Source: Candidatus Moranbacteria bacterium GW2011_GWC2_40_12 (lineage in GTDB: Bacteria > Patescibacteria > Paceibacteria > Moranbacterales > UBA11712). From it: a DNA stretch of 54,748 nucleotides. The position numbers and the translations under genes are program-made. This document shows, piece by piece, positions 18,314-26,981 of this stretch (positions within the stretch are counted from its first letter, which is position 1; each line of letters opens with the position of its first letter). The stretch covers positions 1 through 54,748 of the forward strand of contig LBYD01000005.1 of assembly GCA_000995965.1 (NCBI GenBank). Direction: 5' to 3'. The notes under the pieces were generated by a model. It made no database searches. It saw nothing but the letters and a program-made list of their open reading frames with translations, and was not told where the DNA came from.

Positions 18314-18338
18314 CTGACAAAAGCCCGGCTCCTGTCAG
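18314..18338. repeat. Family 3 palindromic element at sugar-dehydrogenase/U32 junction
   Basis: CTGACA-AAAGCCCGGCTCC-TGTCAG, an imperfect palindrome. The stop codon of the dehydrogenase (18335-18337) falls inside it. A more perfect copy is in tgt at 19413-19435. Confidence 0.7.
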
Positions 18339-19144
18339 TTATTCTTTCTTATTCTTTCGTTGTTCTCGAGAACCGCTTTTATGAAGAGAGGGTCGTATCC
18401 CGCTTTTTCGCTGGCCCGCGCGATCGCGTTCACGTCTTTGGGGAGGCATTTCCCGGCAAACCCGCGCGCGTCAGGAAAAACCGCCGAAAACATCCTTCCC
18501 ATTCGCTCGTCAAGAAGCCAAAGCTCGCGAAGTTCCTTGTAATCCACCCCGATTTTTTCGGCGATGTTATAGAATTCGTTGCAAAAAGTGACTTTGGTAG
18601 CGATAAAAGCATTCTCCATATATTTCACGAGTTCCGCCGTCTTTGAATCAGTTATATGAAACCTGGCTTCCGGCCCCATAACCCGGACAAAAAAATCTGC
18701 GACGCGCGAGGCTGTTTCTTTTTCGCCTCCAATAATCTGGAAGCTGTGCTTTTTCATGTCTTTTGGATCAGCGTATTTCCAGAACGGGACAAAATAACCG
18801 CCCTCGCCCATGTATTCGGGAGAAAAGCAGATTTTTTTGCCTGTTTTCTCGCAAAGATTTTTTGTCGTGCCGGGAGGAATCGTGCTTTTGATCAGAATGA
18901 GCGGTGTTTCCAGCCAGCCCAAAACATCTTCAATTATCGAAAGGTCGCAGGAGCCATCTTTTCCCATCGGCGTGGGAACACAAATCACGCCCAAATCGCA
19001 TTTGTTCATTTCTTCTTTCGGCGCCGACCCCTGAATGTTGGGATCAAAAAAGATTGCTTCAAAATTGTCTTTGAAAAAATTATATACTCCCTTTCCGACG
19101 TAGCCATAACCAATCACTGCGACTTTTTTCTTTTCTTTTCCCAT
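18335..19144 (-). CDS. Short UDP-sugar dehydrogenase family protein
   Basis: 269 aa. There is a Rossmann N-terminus (VAVIGYGYVGKG) and the central helical domain of the UDP-glucose/GDP-mannose dehydrogenases: KSTIPPGTT, YMENAFIATKVTFCNEF, and the catalytic Cys in GFAGKCLPKDVNA. The C-terminal sugar-nucleotide-binding domain is missing, since family enzymes have 390-450 residues. All catalytic-half motifs look intact, so this may be a genuine short variant rather than a wreck. The gene ends inside a palindromic element, which might mark where a C-terminal part was lost. Confidence 0.85.
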   Translation of the reverse strand: MGKEKKKVAVIGYGYVGKGVYNFFKDNFEAIFFDPNIQGSAPKEEMNKCDLGVICVPTPMGKDGSCDLSIIEDVLGWLETPLILIKSTIPPGTTKNLCEKTGKKICFSPEYMGEGGYFVPFWKYADPKDMKKHSFQIIGGEKETASRVADFFVRVMGPEARFHITDSKTAELVKYMENAFIATKVTFCNEFYNIAEKIGVDYKELRELWLLDERMGRMFSAVFPDARGFAGKCLPKDVNAIARASEKAGYDPLFIKAVLENNERIRKNN

Positions 19145-19194
19145 AAAAATAAATTAACTCTTAACAAAATATTGTTCAATACAATGCTATCAGC

Positions 19195-20409
19195 TTAGTT
19201 TCTATTTTGCAATATTTTCATCAGATCCAGATAAAATTTCAGATTATGGATTGTCGCGAGCCGCCCGGCCAGCGGTTCTCCGACGGAAAAAAGATGCCGC
19301 AGATACGCCCGAGAATAATTTCGGCAGGTATGGCATTTGCAAATCATGTCAACCGGGGAAAAATCTTTTTTGAATTTCTGGTTGGTAATGTTGATAGTCC
19401 GATAAAATCTTCTGACAAGAGCCCGACTCTTGTCATATTTTTTCGACCAGATAAACAGCGAACCGTGCCGCGCGTTTCGGGTCGGGATGACGCAATCAAA
19501 CATATCGATTCCCAAACGCGCGGCAAAGACTATTTCTTCCGGCTTTCCCAGCCCCATAAGATAGCGCGGCTTCTCTTTTGGAAGCATCGGCAAAATCCAC
19601 TCCAAAATATTTTTCATTTTTTCCCTCGGCTCCCCGACTGCTACTCCGCCAACAGCGTAGCCATCAAAACCAAGTTTCAATAATTGCCTGGCTGATTCTT
19701 GGCGCAAATCTTTATATACCGAACCTTGGACAATTCCGAATAGTAATGGTCTAAAGCTTGGCTTTGAGGAATTCCGGGAGCTGCGCTCCCGGAAGGAAAA
19801 AGCCGAGCTTTTATGAAAATTTTTGTCAAAATATTTTTTACAACGCTCCGCCCACCTCGTCGTCCGTTCCAGCGACATACGCGCATATTCCCGGCTGCAC
19901 GGATAGGGCGGGCATTCGTCAAGAACCATTATAACGTCGCTTCCAAGCGCGAGTTGGATGTCAATTGATTTCTCCGGCGTCATAAAATATTTTTTCCCGT
20001 CCAGCGGATCCCGAAACTCGACGCCTTTTTCAGAAATTTTTACTCCATTCAACGGGGATGCAGACCGCTTGCCGCCAACGCCCGCAGATTTGGAAGGGCG
20101 AACCCCTTTTTTATTTGAAAGAGAAAAAACCTGATAACCTCCCGAATCTGTCAGTATGGGCCTGTCCCAATTCATGAGCCGGTGCAATCCACCCGCTTTT
20201 TTGACGATTTTTTCTCCCGGCCGGAGCCAAAGATGATAAGTATTGCCCAAAATAATTTCCGCACCAAGATCCCGAAGTTCTTCCGGACTCAAATTCTTCA
20301 CCGCTCCTTTCGTGGCAATCGGCAAAAAAAACGGGGTTTTCACCGTTCCATGCATCAAATGAAGTTTTCTCCTCCGAGCTGATCGCTCCTTTTTGAAAAC
20401 ATCCGGCAC
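19195..20409 (-). CDS. tgt: tRNA-guanine transglycosylase with in-frame palindromic insertions
   Basis: Exchanges guanine 34 for preQ1 or queuine in GUN-anticodon tRNAs. 404 aa, about 30 longer than usual. Conserved parts: ILTDSGGYQVFSLS (general-base Asp at 88), GLGKPEEIVFAA, the nucleophile in IDMFDCVIPTRNAR (Asp 305), and the zinc site CKCHTC with a later His. Three stretches are foreign to the family. Residues 99-122 have no clear hairpin. Residues 201-220 are encoded by the family 1 element. Residues 321-337 are encoded by the family 3 element. All keep the frame. No queuosine synthesis genes are nearby. Confidence 0.96.
   Translation of the reverse strand: MPDVFKKERSARRRKLHLMHGTVKTPFFLPIATKGAVKNLSPEELRDLGAEIILGNTYHLWLRPGEKIVKKAGGLHRLMNWDRPILTDSGGYQVFSLSNKKGVRPSKSAGVGGKRSASPLNGVKISEKGVEFRDPLDGKKYFMTPEKSIDIQLALGSDVIMVLDECPPYPCSREYARMSLERTTRWAERCKKYFDKNFHKSSAFSFRERSSRNSSKPSFRPLLFGIVQGSVYKDLRQESARQLLKLGFDGYAVGGVAVGEPREKMKNILEWILPMLPKEKPRYLMGLGKPEEIVFAARLGIDMFDCVIPTRNARHGSLFIWSKKYDKSRALVRRFYRTINITNQKFKKDFSPVDMICKCHTCRNYSRAYLRHLFSVGEPLAGRLATIHNLKFYLDLMKILQNRN
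19413..19435. repeat. Family 3 palindromic element, in frame in tgt
   Basis: TGACAAGAG-cccga-CTCTTGTCA, a perfect 9-bp stem with a 5-nt loop. It codes for part of KYDKSRALVRRF in the minus frame. Confidence 0.8.
19753..19811. repeat. Family 1 palindromic element, in frame in tgt
   Basis: 59 nt. The outer arms match those in metG. The inner stem is TTCCGGGAGC/GCTCCCGGAA with a 3-nt loop. Compared with metG, three stem positions changed together with their partners, so pairing is kept. Confidence 0.85.
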
Positions 20410-20437
20410 AGCTTTCTTGCGCTAAATGTTATGCGGA

Positions 20438-22381
20438 TTATTGATCGACTTTTCCCGAGCTGCCCACACTCAAGTCCTCCAAAAGATTGGTGTCCTTCTC
20501 GCCAAGCTTTGTCTCCAAATTTTGTCCAGTGAAAACGTCTTTTGCCGAAAAAACAGTGCTTATGAGAAGTTTGGGGTATTGACCGACCATATTTACCGAC
20601 GGGTTTAGGCCAACCTGGAAAACAATTTCTTTCGGGTCAGTAATAGTTCCCACGCCTGCTGGGAGAGATCCAATGTTCCAGACTGCCACGCCCGTCCGGT
20701 TATTATATTCAACATCCGCGTCTTTTGGCAAAAAATTTTCTTTCCAGGAAACATTGGGGGCCAATGTCACGATAATTTTCCCGTCAGTGACATCGTTGGA
20801 AATATTTTCCGCTTTGAGGTGGATTGAAAAAGTTGTCTCTTCACCCACCTTGGGAGGAATTGGACCGGTATTTGCGATCTCCGAATCATTATAATAGCCT
20901 TCTTGCCTGATAATCAGCTTCGAATTGAGCTTTACCGCGATTCCATTTCCTGAGATAGTTTTGTTTTCTCCCTCGGGAGTGGGAATATCGGGACTGTCGA
21001 TCCGGCAGAGGGCCGTGAAAGAAAAATTTTTATCCTTCGTGCTTGAAACTGGTATAATATCTTTCAATTTTACCGAAAATTCAAGTTCTCCTTCTTCTCC
21101 CGGATTCAGCACTCCCAATTTTTTAAGTCCCGGTGCTTTCCAGGCGACAGTCCCCTTGTTTGAATCCAGCGTTCCTCGAGCCTCTCCGAATTCCCGATAG
21201 GAGGCATAGTCTATTATTGGGCTTGATATTTCCTCCGTCAGAATAAGATCTCTGAGCGCCGTATCGCTTACGTTTTTGAATTTGACCCTGAAAGACAAAG
21301 TGTCGCCGGAGTTCACAAATAGGGCGTCCTTTTTCTCGTTTATTGTCTGCAGAATCGTAATGGCCGCGCCGATGACTTTGACACTTTTTGAGACATCGTT
21401 GTAGGCGACAAAGGCATCGTTGTTGCCAATCTCTCCGAGAGAAAATTTGAATTTTTTTTCTTCCTGCAGCCGGCCGGAAAGCACGCCCGAAATTTTTATT
21501 TCCCCGCTTTCTCCTCCTCCCAAATCTCCAATATACCAGATATCACCGCCGCCCGATGCCGGAAGAGGTTCCGAGGTAGTCACAGAAAAATCAGCCGGCA
21601 GATCGGCTTTCATTTTGAGATCTCGAATAACTTGCTGGCCTGAATTTTTATATTTCACAAAAAAAGTGGCTGCTCCTCCGGAAGAAACCTGCTGCGGCCC
21701 ATTTACTTCAACTTCAAGCGGACTTGAGGAAATCAAAATACCATGTTTTGCCTCGGTTGTGAATTGGGAGCTGAAATTCGACGAGCTGTATTCAAGCTTG
21801 ACATTGACATAAGTCAGGAGCCCTTTCGTTCCGAAAAATTTTCCGCGAAGCTCAATTTTCCCTTCTGATTTTCCTCCGATTGTCCCGATATTATAACGGC
21901 TTGAGTTTGGTCCTTCCGGCTCCAGGTTGAGATTATCAAGCGGTTTGAAATTTTCGGAATAGATAATATGGACCACGGCATTTCTGAGGCTGGACCGGTT
22001 TTCATTTTTATAATCAATCTCAAGAAGCACTACGTCCCCGCTCTGGATTTCTCCTGGCCCGGAAACAGAAATTGCCACCATATCCTCCACAAAGGAACTT
22101 TTTCTCACGTACAAAGCACCCCAGACTGCTCCGGAAAGCAAAATCAGGGCTGAAAGCGACACCATGACAATTCTCAATGCCTTTTTTTTCTTGGCTTTCT
22201 TTTCTTCCTCTTCCTTTATCCAGATACTGTCTTTTTTTCCTTCCTCGGCTTTGAAAAAAGTCGGCGCGAACGGGTTTTCTGTTTTTTCAGCCGGATTGGA
22301 ATGGCCCAAAGAGCCGTACTTTCCTTCCGGATCATCCTCTCCCCGTTTATAAATTTTCCTTTCGATTTCCTTGAGAGACAT
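20438..22381 (-). CDS. Membrane-anchored surface protein with DUF11-like repeats
   Basis: 647 aa. A charged cytosolic head (about 1-70, Lys/Glu-rich) is followed by one membrane helix (about 71-92, VSLSALILLSGAVWGALY) and a long external part. That part is built of repeated Ig-like modules of the DUF11 type: GDVVLLEIDYKNENRSSLRNA, GAATFFVKYKNSGQQVIRDL, GDTLSFRVKFKNVSDTALRD and GEETTFSIHLKAENISNDVTD. Such proteins are structural or adhesive at the cell surface. No sorting signal is visible at the C-terminus. Confidence 0.88.
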   Translation of the reverse strand: MSLKEIERKIYKRGEDDPEGKYGSLGHSNPAEKTENPFAPTFFKAEEGKKDSIWIKEEEEKKAKKKKALRIVMVSLSALILLSGAVWGALYVRKSSFVEDMVAISVSGPGEIQSGDVVLLEIDYKNENRSSLRNAVVHIIYSENFKPLDNLNLEPEGPNSSRYNIGTIGGKSEGKIELRGKFFGTKGLLTYVNVKLEYSSSNFSSQFTTEAKHGILISSSPLEVEVNGPQQVSSGGAATFFVKYKNSGQQVIRDLKMKADLPADFSVTTSEPLPASGGGDIWYIGDLGGGESGEIKISGVLSGRLQEEKKFKFSLGEIGNNDAFVAYNDVSKSVKVIGAAITILQTINEKKDALFVNSGDTLSFRVKFKNVSDTALRDLILTEEISSPIIDYASYREFGEARGTLDSNKGTVAWKAPGLKKLGVLNPGEEGELEFSVKLKDIIPVSSTKDKNFSFTALCRIDSPDIPTPEGENKTISGNGIAVKLNSKLIIRQEGYYNDSEIANTGPIPPKVGEETTFSIHLKAENISNDVTDGKIIVTLAPNVSWKENFLPKDADVEYNNRTGVAVWNIGSLPAGVGTITDPKEIVFQVGLNPSVNMVGQYPKLLISTVFSAKDVFTGQNLETKLGEKDTNLLEDLSVGSSGKVDQ

Positions 22382-22424
22382 TGCTTATATTTTACAATAA
22401 AAAGGACAAAGGCGCAAAAATATT

Positions 22425-23132
22425 TCAGACGAAATGGTATCTGGCATAAATCTCCCTTATTTTAGCAAGTTTTGCCAGTTCAGCCCCGCTCACTTTCACT
22501 TTCGCTGTTTTTTCAAGCGAATTTCCCCAGAAAATACGCAAAAGTTTGATTTGATTGTCGCTGATCGAAATCAGCTCCTTGAAATTTGGACCGCAACCGG
22601 AGCAGATTATTCCTCCTTTCTCAATGCTGAAAAATTTTTTTGATTTTTCAGCGAGTTTTTCTTTGCATGCGACGCACTTCATCACTTCAGGCCGGTTTCC
22701 CAATATGTCAAAAAGCTTCCACCAGAAGGATTCGACTATTATCCGCAAGCACTCGGCGCTTGCAAAATTCAATGTTCCCAAAAAATCATGCAATAAATCA
22801 AAAACTTTCTTGTCCCCTACTCCTTCGCTGAAATTTTTCAAGAAAAAAAGAAAGATTTTCAGAGCTTCGGTCAGTTTTTCAAAATCTTTTTTGATGTTTT
22901 CAAAATTTTCAAGCGTAATGGCGCCAGTAATCTGCCCCATTCCCCGCGAGCGGGCGACATAAATTTCAGTCAGCGTTCCCGGTTCGAGATGGCCGGCGAG
23001 CTTAGCGGCTGGCTTTCGCACGCCTTTGGCCACCGCTTTCACGAGGCCTTGCTCGAGCGTGTATATTATGTATAGCCGATTCACTTCGTTCGCGTCGCGC
23101 GAAGCCAAAATAATCGCCGTATATTTTTGCAT
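22425..23132 (-). CDS. recO: DNA repair protein RecO
   Basis: 235 aa. The N-terminal OB fold (YTAIILASRDANEVNRLYIIYT, then GLVKAVAKGVRKP) is followed by a helical part and a four-Cys zinc finger (CVACKEKL and CSGCG). RecO anneals ssDNA and loads RecA with RecR in the RecF pathway. The start codon and length fit the family (about 230-250). It is followed by the surface protein gene 43 bases downstream on the same strand, perhaps co-transcribed. Confidence 0.93.
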   Translation of the reverse strand: MQKYTAIILASRDANEVNRLYIIYTLEQGLVKAVAKGVRKPAAKLAGHLEPGTLTEIYVARSRGMGQITGAITLENFENIKKDFEKLTEALKIFLFFLKNFSEGVGDKKVFDLLHDFLGTLNFASAECLRIIVESFWWKLFDILGNRPEVMKCVACKEKLAEKSKKFFSIEKGGIICSGCGPNFKELISISDNQIKLLRIFWGNSLEKTAKVKVSGAELAKLAKIREIYARYHFV

Positions 23133-23163
23133 GGCTTGATTATATCAGAATTCGGAAAAAATT

Positions 23164-23199
23164 AAACCGCTGGTCGGAGCATATACCGTCCAGCGGTTT
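23164..23199 (-). terminator. Terminator of 119-aa membrane gene
   Basis: A 10-bp perfect stem AAACCGCTGG/CCAGCGGTTT. On the minus strand it is followed by AA and a run of T. Confidence 0.7.
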
Positions 23200-23226
23200 C
23201 GGATAATCGAAGGAGTATGAAGAAGG

Positions 23227-23586
23227 CTAGATATCCTTCGAAAAGTATTGCGAGGACATTGGCCTCAACCTTCTGAAAAACCTCTTGCAATCGGGACAAA
23301 AAAAATGCACCCAGAAAAAAACGCTGTTCAGAGAAGTTATTCCCACCGGCTTGTATTCGCGGCTCCCGCAATCACAGCTGTCGGAGAAGATGTTCAGGAT
23401 TTTTTCGTCCCAACCTCGCCGATGGGCAGCGTCAAAGAGGATCCACAACATGACGATTCCCAATGCCGCCGCAAGCGCTCCGATTTGATAATCGCCATAG
23501 TGGTATTCACTGGCGAAAATTCCGCCTATGGCAATCGCCAGCGCCAGAACAGCAAAAAGCCAATCCGAAATTTTCAATCTTTCCAT
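23227..23586 (-). CDS. Small membrane protein with C-terminal zinc-ribbon-like Cys
   Basis: 119 aa from ATG 23586, chosen because GGAGG lies a few bases upstream (AGGAGGAGAGGGACA-ATG). There are two membrane segments in the first 60 residues, then CDCG and CPDC motifs that could bind zinc, and a basic tail. Unknown function. It is paired with the next gene upstream, which has a similar plan. Confidence 0.75.
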   Translation of the reverse strand: MERLKISDWLFAVLALAIAIGGIFASEYHYGDYQIGALAAALGIVMLWILFDAAHRRGWDEKILNIFSDSCDCGSREYKPVGITSLNSVFFWVHFFCPDCKRFFRRLRPMSSQYFSKDI

Positions 23587-23628
23587 TGTCCCTCTCCTCC
23601 TCATCGACAATGTCAGCGGTTAAACAAC

Positions 23629-23967
23629 TTATGGAAAACCATAGCGGCTTTCCAATTTTTCTTTTGGCCCCGAACAGCGCCGGCACCAAAAAAAGATAGT
23701 TATTTTCTTCTGATATTTCCACGTTGCCCCGAAAAACGCCATAAACACGACCAGTGAAGATTTCATACAGCTTTGATAATCCAATGAATATCTTTTGAGA
23801 AATTCAAAGGTGAAAACTTCCCGCAGAAAAACGATCAAAGATAAGCCAAGAATGACGGCCACCACTGGAAAAACAAAACAGTATAAATTGTGCAGTTTGT
23901 CTTCGCATCGAGGATCGCATTCTTCCCCGAAAGGCAAAGGCCACAAAAACCATTTTTTCGAAGACAT
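23629..23967 (-). CDS. Small two-helix membrane protein with Cys pairs
   Basis: 112 aa from ATG 23967, with GGAG 10 bases upstream. An N-terminal part with two Cys (EECDPRCED) is followed by two membrane helices and a C-terminal WCRRCSGPKEK knuckle. No family recognised. The 43-base gap to the next membrane gene suggests an operon, and shared features hint at related roles. Confidence 0.7.
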   Translation of the reverse strand: MSSKKWFLWPLPFGEECDPRCEDKLHNLYCFVFPVVAVILGLSLIVFLREVFTFEFLKRYSLDYQSCMKSSLVVFMAFFGATWKYQKKITIFFWCRRCSGPKEKLESRYGFP

Positions 23968-24065
23968 GGCTCTTATTTCTCCTTTTTTTAAAGAATCTTT
24001 CCGCGCTGCGGAGGAATTATACAAAAAAATAACTTCCAAATCTTTTATCTCTTATATCTCGTTTC

Positions 24066-26981
24066 TTATATTCTTTTCAGCCAGATTTTTACCGGCGCCG
24101 TCTCAAGTTCAAAAAATTCCTCAATGTCAAAGTCAGTCCCCTCGCTTTCAATGGCTCCGGTAGCCAGCGTCTCGCGGGCAATCATATCCCCGAATTTCTC
24201 GAATATCTTCGACCCCCCTTGATAGCAGATCATAATCCGGTTGTCAACTTCATAACCAGCTTTTTTCCGAAGTTCCTGGATGCGCCGGACCAGTTCACGG
24301 GCCTCACCTTCAAGGCGCAAATCATCAGAAATTACGATGTTGAGGCCTGCCATCGAATTTCCCTCTTCTTCAATGAATATGCCTGGATTTTTTTCAATCG
24401 AGCCATAAAAACCGATCTTTTTCACGTTTACCTCTTCTTTCAAAAGTTCCAGCAGTTTGTCGTCAATGATTTCATTGACCATCAGCTCCGAAAGCGGCTG
24501 GCGGACTTTGATGCCGGCTTTCGCCCTCGCGGCAAGTCCCATTTTCACAAACCGCCGCACCATTTGCATTTGTTTGTTGAGATCATCGTCAATCAATTTT
24601 TTATTTGCCTTTGGAAAATCGGAAAGATGCACGGATTCCTCTCCGGTTATATTTTTGTATATCTCCTCACTCACAAAAGGCGAGAACGGCGCCATCAACT
24701 TTGCCAGCTCAGCCAGCACAAAATATAAAGTCTCGTAGGCCCTTCTTTTGTCCTCGTCATTTTCAGATTTCCAAAACCTTTTCCTCGACCGGCGGATATA
24801 CCAATTGGAAAGATTGTCAATAAAATCCGGAAACAGCCGCGCAGTCCTTGAAATTTCATATGCTTCCATGTGATTATTCACGTTCTTTATCAAAGAATTA
24901 AGCTCGGATACGATCCACTTGTCGAGCAGGTTCGTTCCGGGTTCCGGGTTCCGGGTTCCGGGTTCAAACTTATCGATATTCGCGTATAAAACAAAAAACG
25001 AATAGCTGTTCCAAAGCATGCGAAACATGCCCTTGAAAATATCCTTGAGTTCTTCATCGTTGAAATTCAGATTCTCCCCCTCCATCAGGGGCGACTGCAT
25101 GAGATAAAAACGGAAAGCGTCGGCCCCGTAACGGTTGATGAGAATATTGGGGTCGGTGAAATTTCCGAGGGACTTCGAAAGTTTTTTGCCGTCCGCTCCG
25201 GTGATTGTCCCTGTTGTCACCGCGTTCAAGAAGCCCGGCTTTCCAAAAAGTCCGACGGAAAGTACGTGAAGGGTATAGAACCATCCACGTGTCTGGGCGA
25301 TATATTCAGAAATGAACTGGGCCGGAAATCTTTCCTCAAATTCCTCCTTGTTTTCAAATGGATAATGGAATTCGGCGAAAGGCATCGACCCCGACTCCAC
25401 CCAGCAGTCGAAAACATCGGGAATTCTTTTCATCCCGCCGCCGCATTTATCGCACTTAAACGTGATTTCATCAATCATCGGCCGGTGATAATCCTCCAGT
25501 TTCTTCCCAGACAATTCCTCGAGCTCCCCAAACGACCCGATAATTTTCAAATTATCACATTCCTTCTCTTTTCTATCTTCTTTCTTATTTCTTATTTTCC
25601 CTCCGCATTCCCAGATCGGCATCGGGTTTCCCCAATATCTTGACCGGGAAACATTCCAGTCAGGCGCAGTCTCGAGGCCATGGCCGAACCGCCCTTTTTG
25701 GAGATGCTTCGGATGCCAGCAGATTTTTTCGTTCTCCGCGAGCAATTTTTCTTTGAGCTCTGAAACTTTGATAAACCAGGCCGGCTGGGACATATAGATG
25801 AGCTTCGTATCGCAGCGGTGGCAGAACGGATAAGCATGGCTCACATTTTCTTTTTTGTAGACGAAACCTTTTTCGGATATTTCTTTCAAAATCTTGAAAT
25901 TGGCTTCCCAGACATTTTCGCCCGTCCAGTCTCCTTTGGTGAATCTTCCTTCGTCGTCCACGTTTTCGATTATGGGAAGATTGTTTTCCTTCCTGGTCCG
26001 AAAATCGTCTTCTCCGAAAGCCGGCGCGATGTGGACAATCCCCGTTCCATCATCGAGACTCACGAAATCACCGGCTACGACCCGGTATCCGTTTTTTATT
26101 TCGTGGGAAAAAACAGGCTCATATTCGATTCCCAGCAATTCCTTCCCATCCATTTCCTTTTCAACCTCGTATTCTTCCCCAAGCGTTTTGAGGCGATCTT
26201 TGGCCAAGATATATTTTTCTTTCCCCTGCCTCGCAATCACGTATTTTGCATTCGGATTCACGGCGATGGCGACATTCGCCAGAAGCGTCCAGGGCGTTGT
26301 CGTCCAAACAAGGAAAAAAATATCCGCGAAATCCTGGCCCTTCGCTTTCAATTTGAAAAAAACCGACGCGTCTTTCACCTCTTTATAGCTCGAATCCATG
26401 GCCACCTCGAAATTGGAAAGCGGCGTCGAACAGCGCGGGCAAAAAAGGGATATTCTTGAATCCTTGTAAACCAGCCCATTTTTGTGAAGCTCCGAAAACC
26501 CCCACCAGACAGACTCCATGAAAGAGCTGTCCATCGTTTTGTAGGAATTGTCGAAATCCACCCAGCGGCCAATCCGGCGCACCGTTTTTTTCCACTCGTC
26601 CGCGAACTGCAAGACGGTTTTTTTGGCTTCTTCATTGAACTTTCCGATGTTTTTTTCGATATCCCGCTTTCCTTTGTAGCTGAATTTTTTTTCGACAATG
26701 TTCTCGATGGGAAGCCCATGGGTGTCCCATCCCCACCGGCGCGGAACATGAAAACCTTTCATGGTGAAAAACCGCGGAACTACGTCCTTTGAGGTCGAGG
26801 CCAGGAGATGACCGTGATGGGGCAGGCCGGTCGCAAACGGCGGACCGTCATAAAAAGAATAAAGCTTTGCATCTTTGCGAAGCTCTAAAGATTTTTCGAA
26901 TATTTTTTCCTTCTCCCAAAATTCGAGGATTTTTTCCTCCATTTCGGGAAGAGATTGTTTCGGATTAACTGGCTTAAACAT
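24066..26981 (-). CDS. ileS: Isoleucyl-tRNA synthetase
   Basis: 971 aa from ATG 26981. GGAGG at 26992-26996 has proper spacing for this ATG, whereas the ATG at 26987 is too close. HIGH-type motif PHHGHLLAS, KMSKS-type motif KKLSKSLGN, the editing domain with the WTTTPWTLLANVA block, and the WCISRQ-equivalent region NVSRSRYWGNPMP are present. A CDKCGGGMKRIPDVFDCW knuckle is also visible. The anticodon domain carries an unusual EPGTRNPEPGT stretch encoded by a 7-bp tandem repeat (24934-24965). The start overlaps the end of the glycosyltransferase gene by 8 bases. Confidence 0.97.
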   Translation of the reverse strand: MFKPVNPKQSLPEMEEKILEFWEKEKIFEKSLELRKDAKLYSFYDGPPFATGLPHHGHLLASTSKDVVPRFFTMKGFHVPRRWGWDTHGLPIENIVEKKFSYKGKRDIEKNIGKFNEEAKKTVLQFADEWKKTVRRIGRWVDFDNSYKTMDSSFMESVWWGFSELHKNGLVYKDSRISLFCPRCSTPLSNFEVAMDSSYKEVKDASVFFKLKAKGQDFADIFFLVWTTTPWTLLANVAIAVNPNAKYVIARQGKEKYILAKDRLKTLGEEYEVEKEMDGKELLGIEYEPVFSHEIKNGYRVVAGDFVSLDDGTGIVHIAPAFGEDDFRTRKENNLPIIENVDDEGRFTKGDWTGENVWEANFKILKEISEKGFVYKKENVSHAYPFCHRCDTKLIYMSQPAWFIKVSELKEKLLAENEKICWHPKHLQKGRFGHGLETAPDWNVSRSRYWGNPMPIWECGGKIRNKKEDRKEKECDNLKIIGSFGELEELSGKKLEDYHRPMIDEITFKCDKCGGGMKRIPDVFDCWVESGSMPFAEFHYPFENKEEFEERFPAQFISEYIAQTRGWFYTLHVLSVGLFGKPGFLNAVTTGTITGADGKKLSKSLGNFTDPNILINRYGADAFRFYLMQSPLMEGENLNFNDEELKDIFKGMFRMLWNSYSFFVLYANIDKFEPGTRNPEPGTNLLDKWIVSELNSLIKNVNNHMEAYEISRTARLFPDFIDNLSNWYIRRSRKRFWKSENDEDKRRAYETLYFVLAELAKLMAPFSPFVSEEIYKNITGEESVHLSDFPKANKKLIDDDLNKQMQMVRRFVKMGLAARAKAGIKVRQPLSELMVNEIIDDKLLELLKEEVNVKKIGFYGSIEKNPGIFIEEEGNSMAGLNIVISDDLRLEGEARELVRRIQELRKKAGYEVDNRIMICYQGGSKIFEKFGDMIARETLATGAIESEGTDFDIEEFFELETAPVKIWLKRI
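24934..24965. repeat. GTTCCGG tandem repeat inside ileS
   Basis: Four full copies and a partial copy of the heptamer GTTCCGG. Loss or gain of one unit would shift the ileS frame; three units equal seven codons. Confidence 0.85.

Noticed and set aside
20041..20105. A fourth palindrome family for the first extra segment of tgt (residues 99-122)
   Set aside because: The segment looks foreign, but only GGGG/CCCC ends and short GC pairs could be found, not a convincing hairpin.
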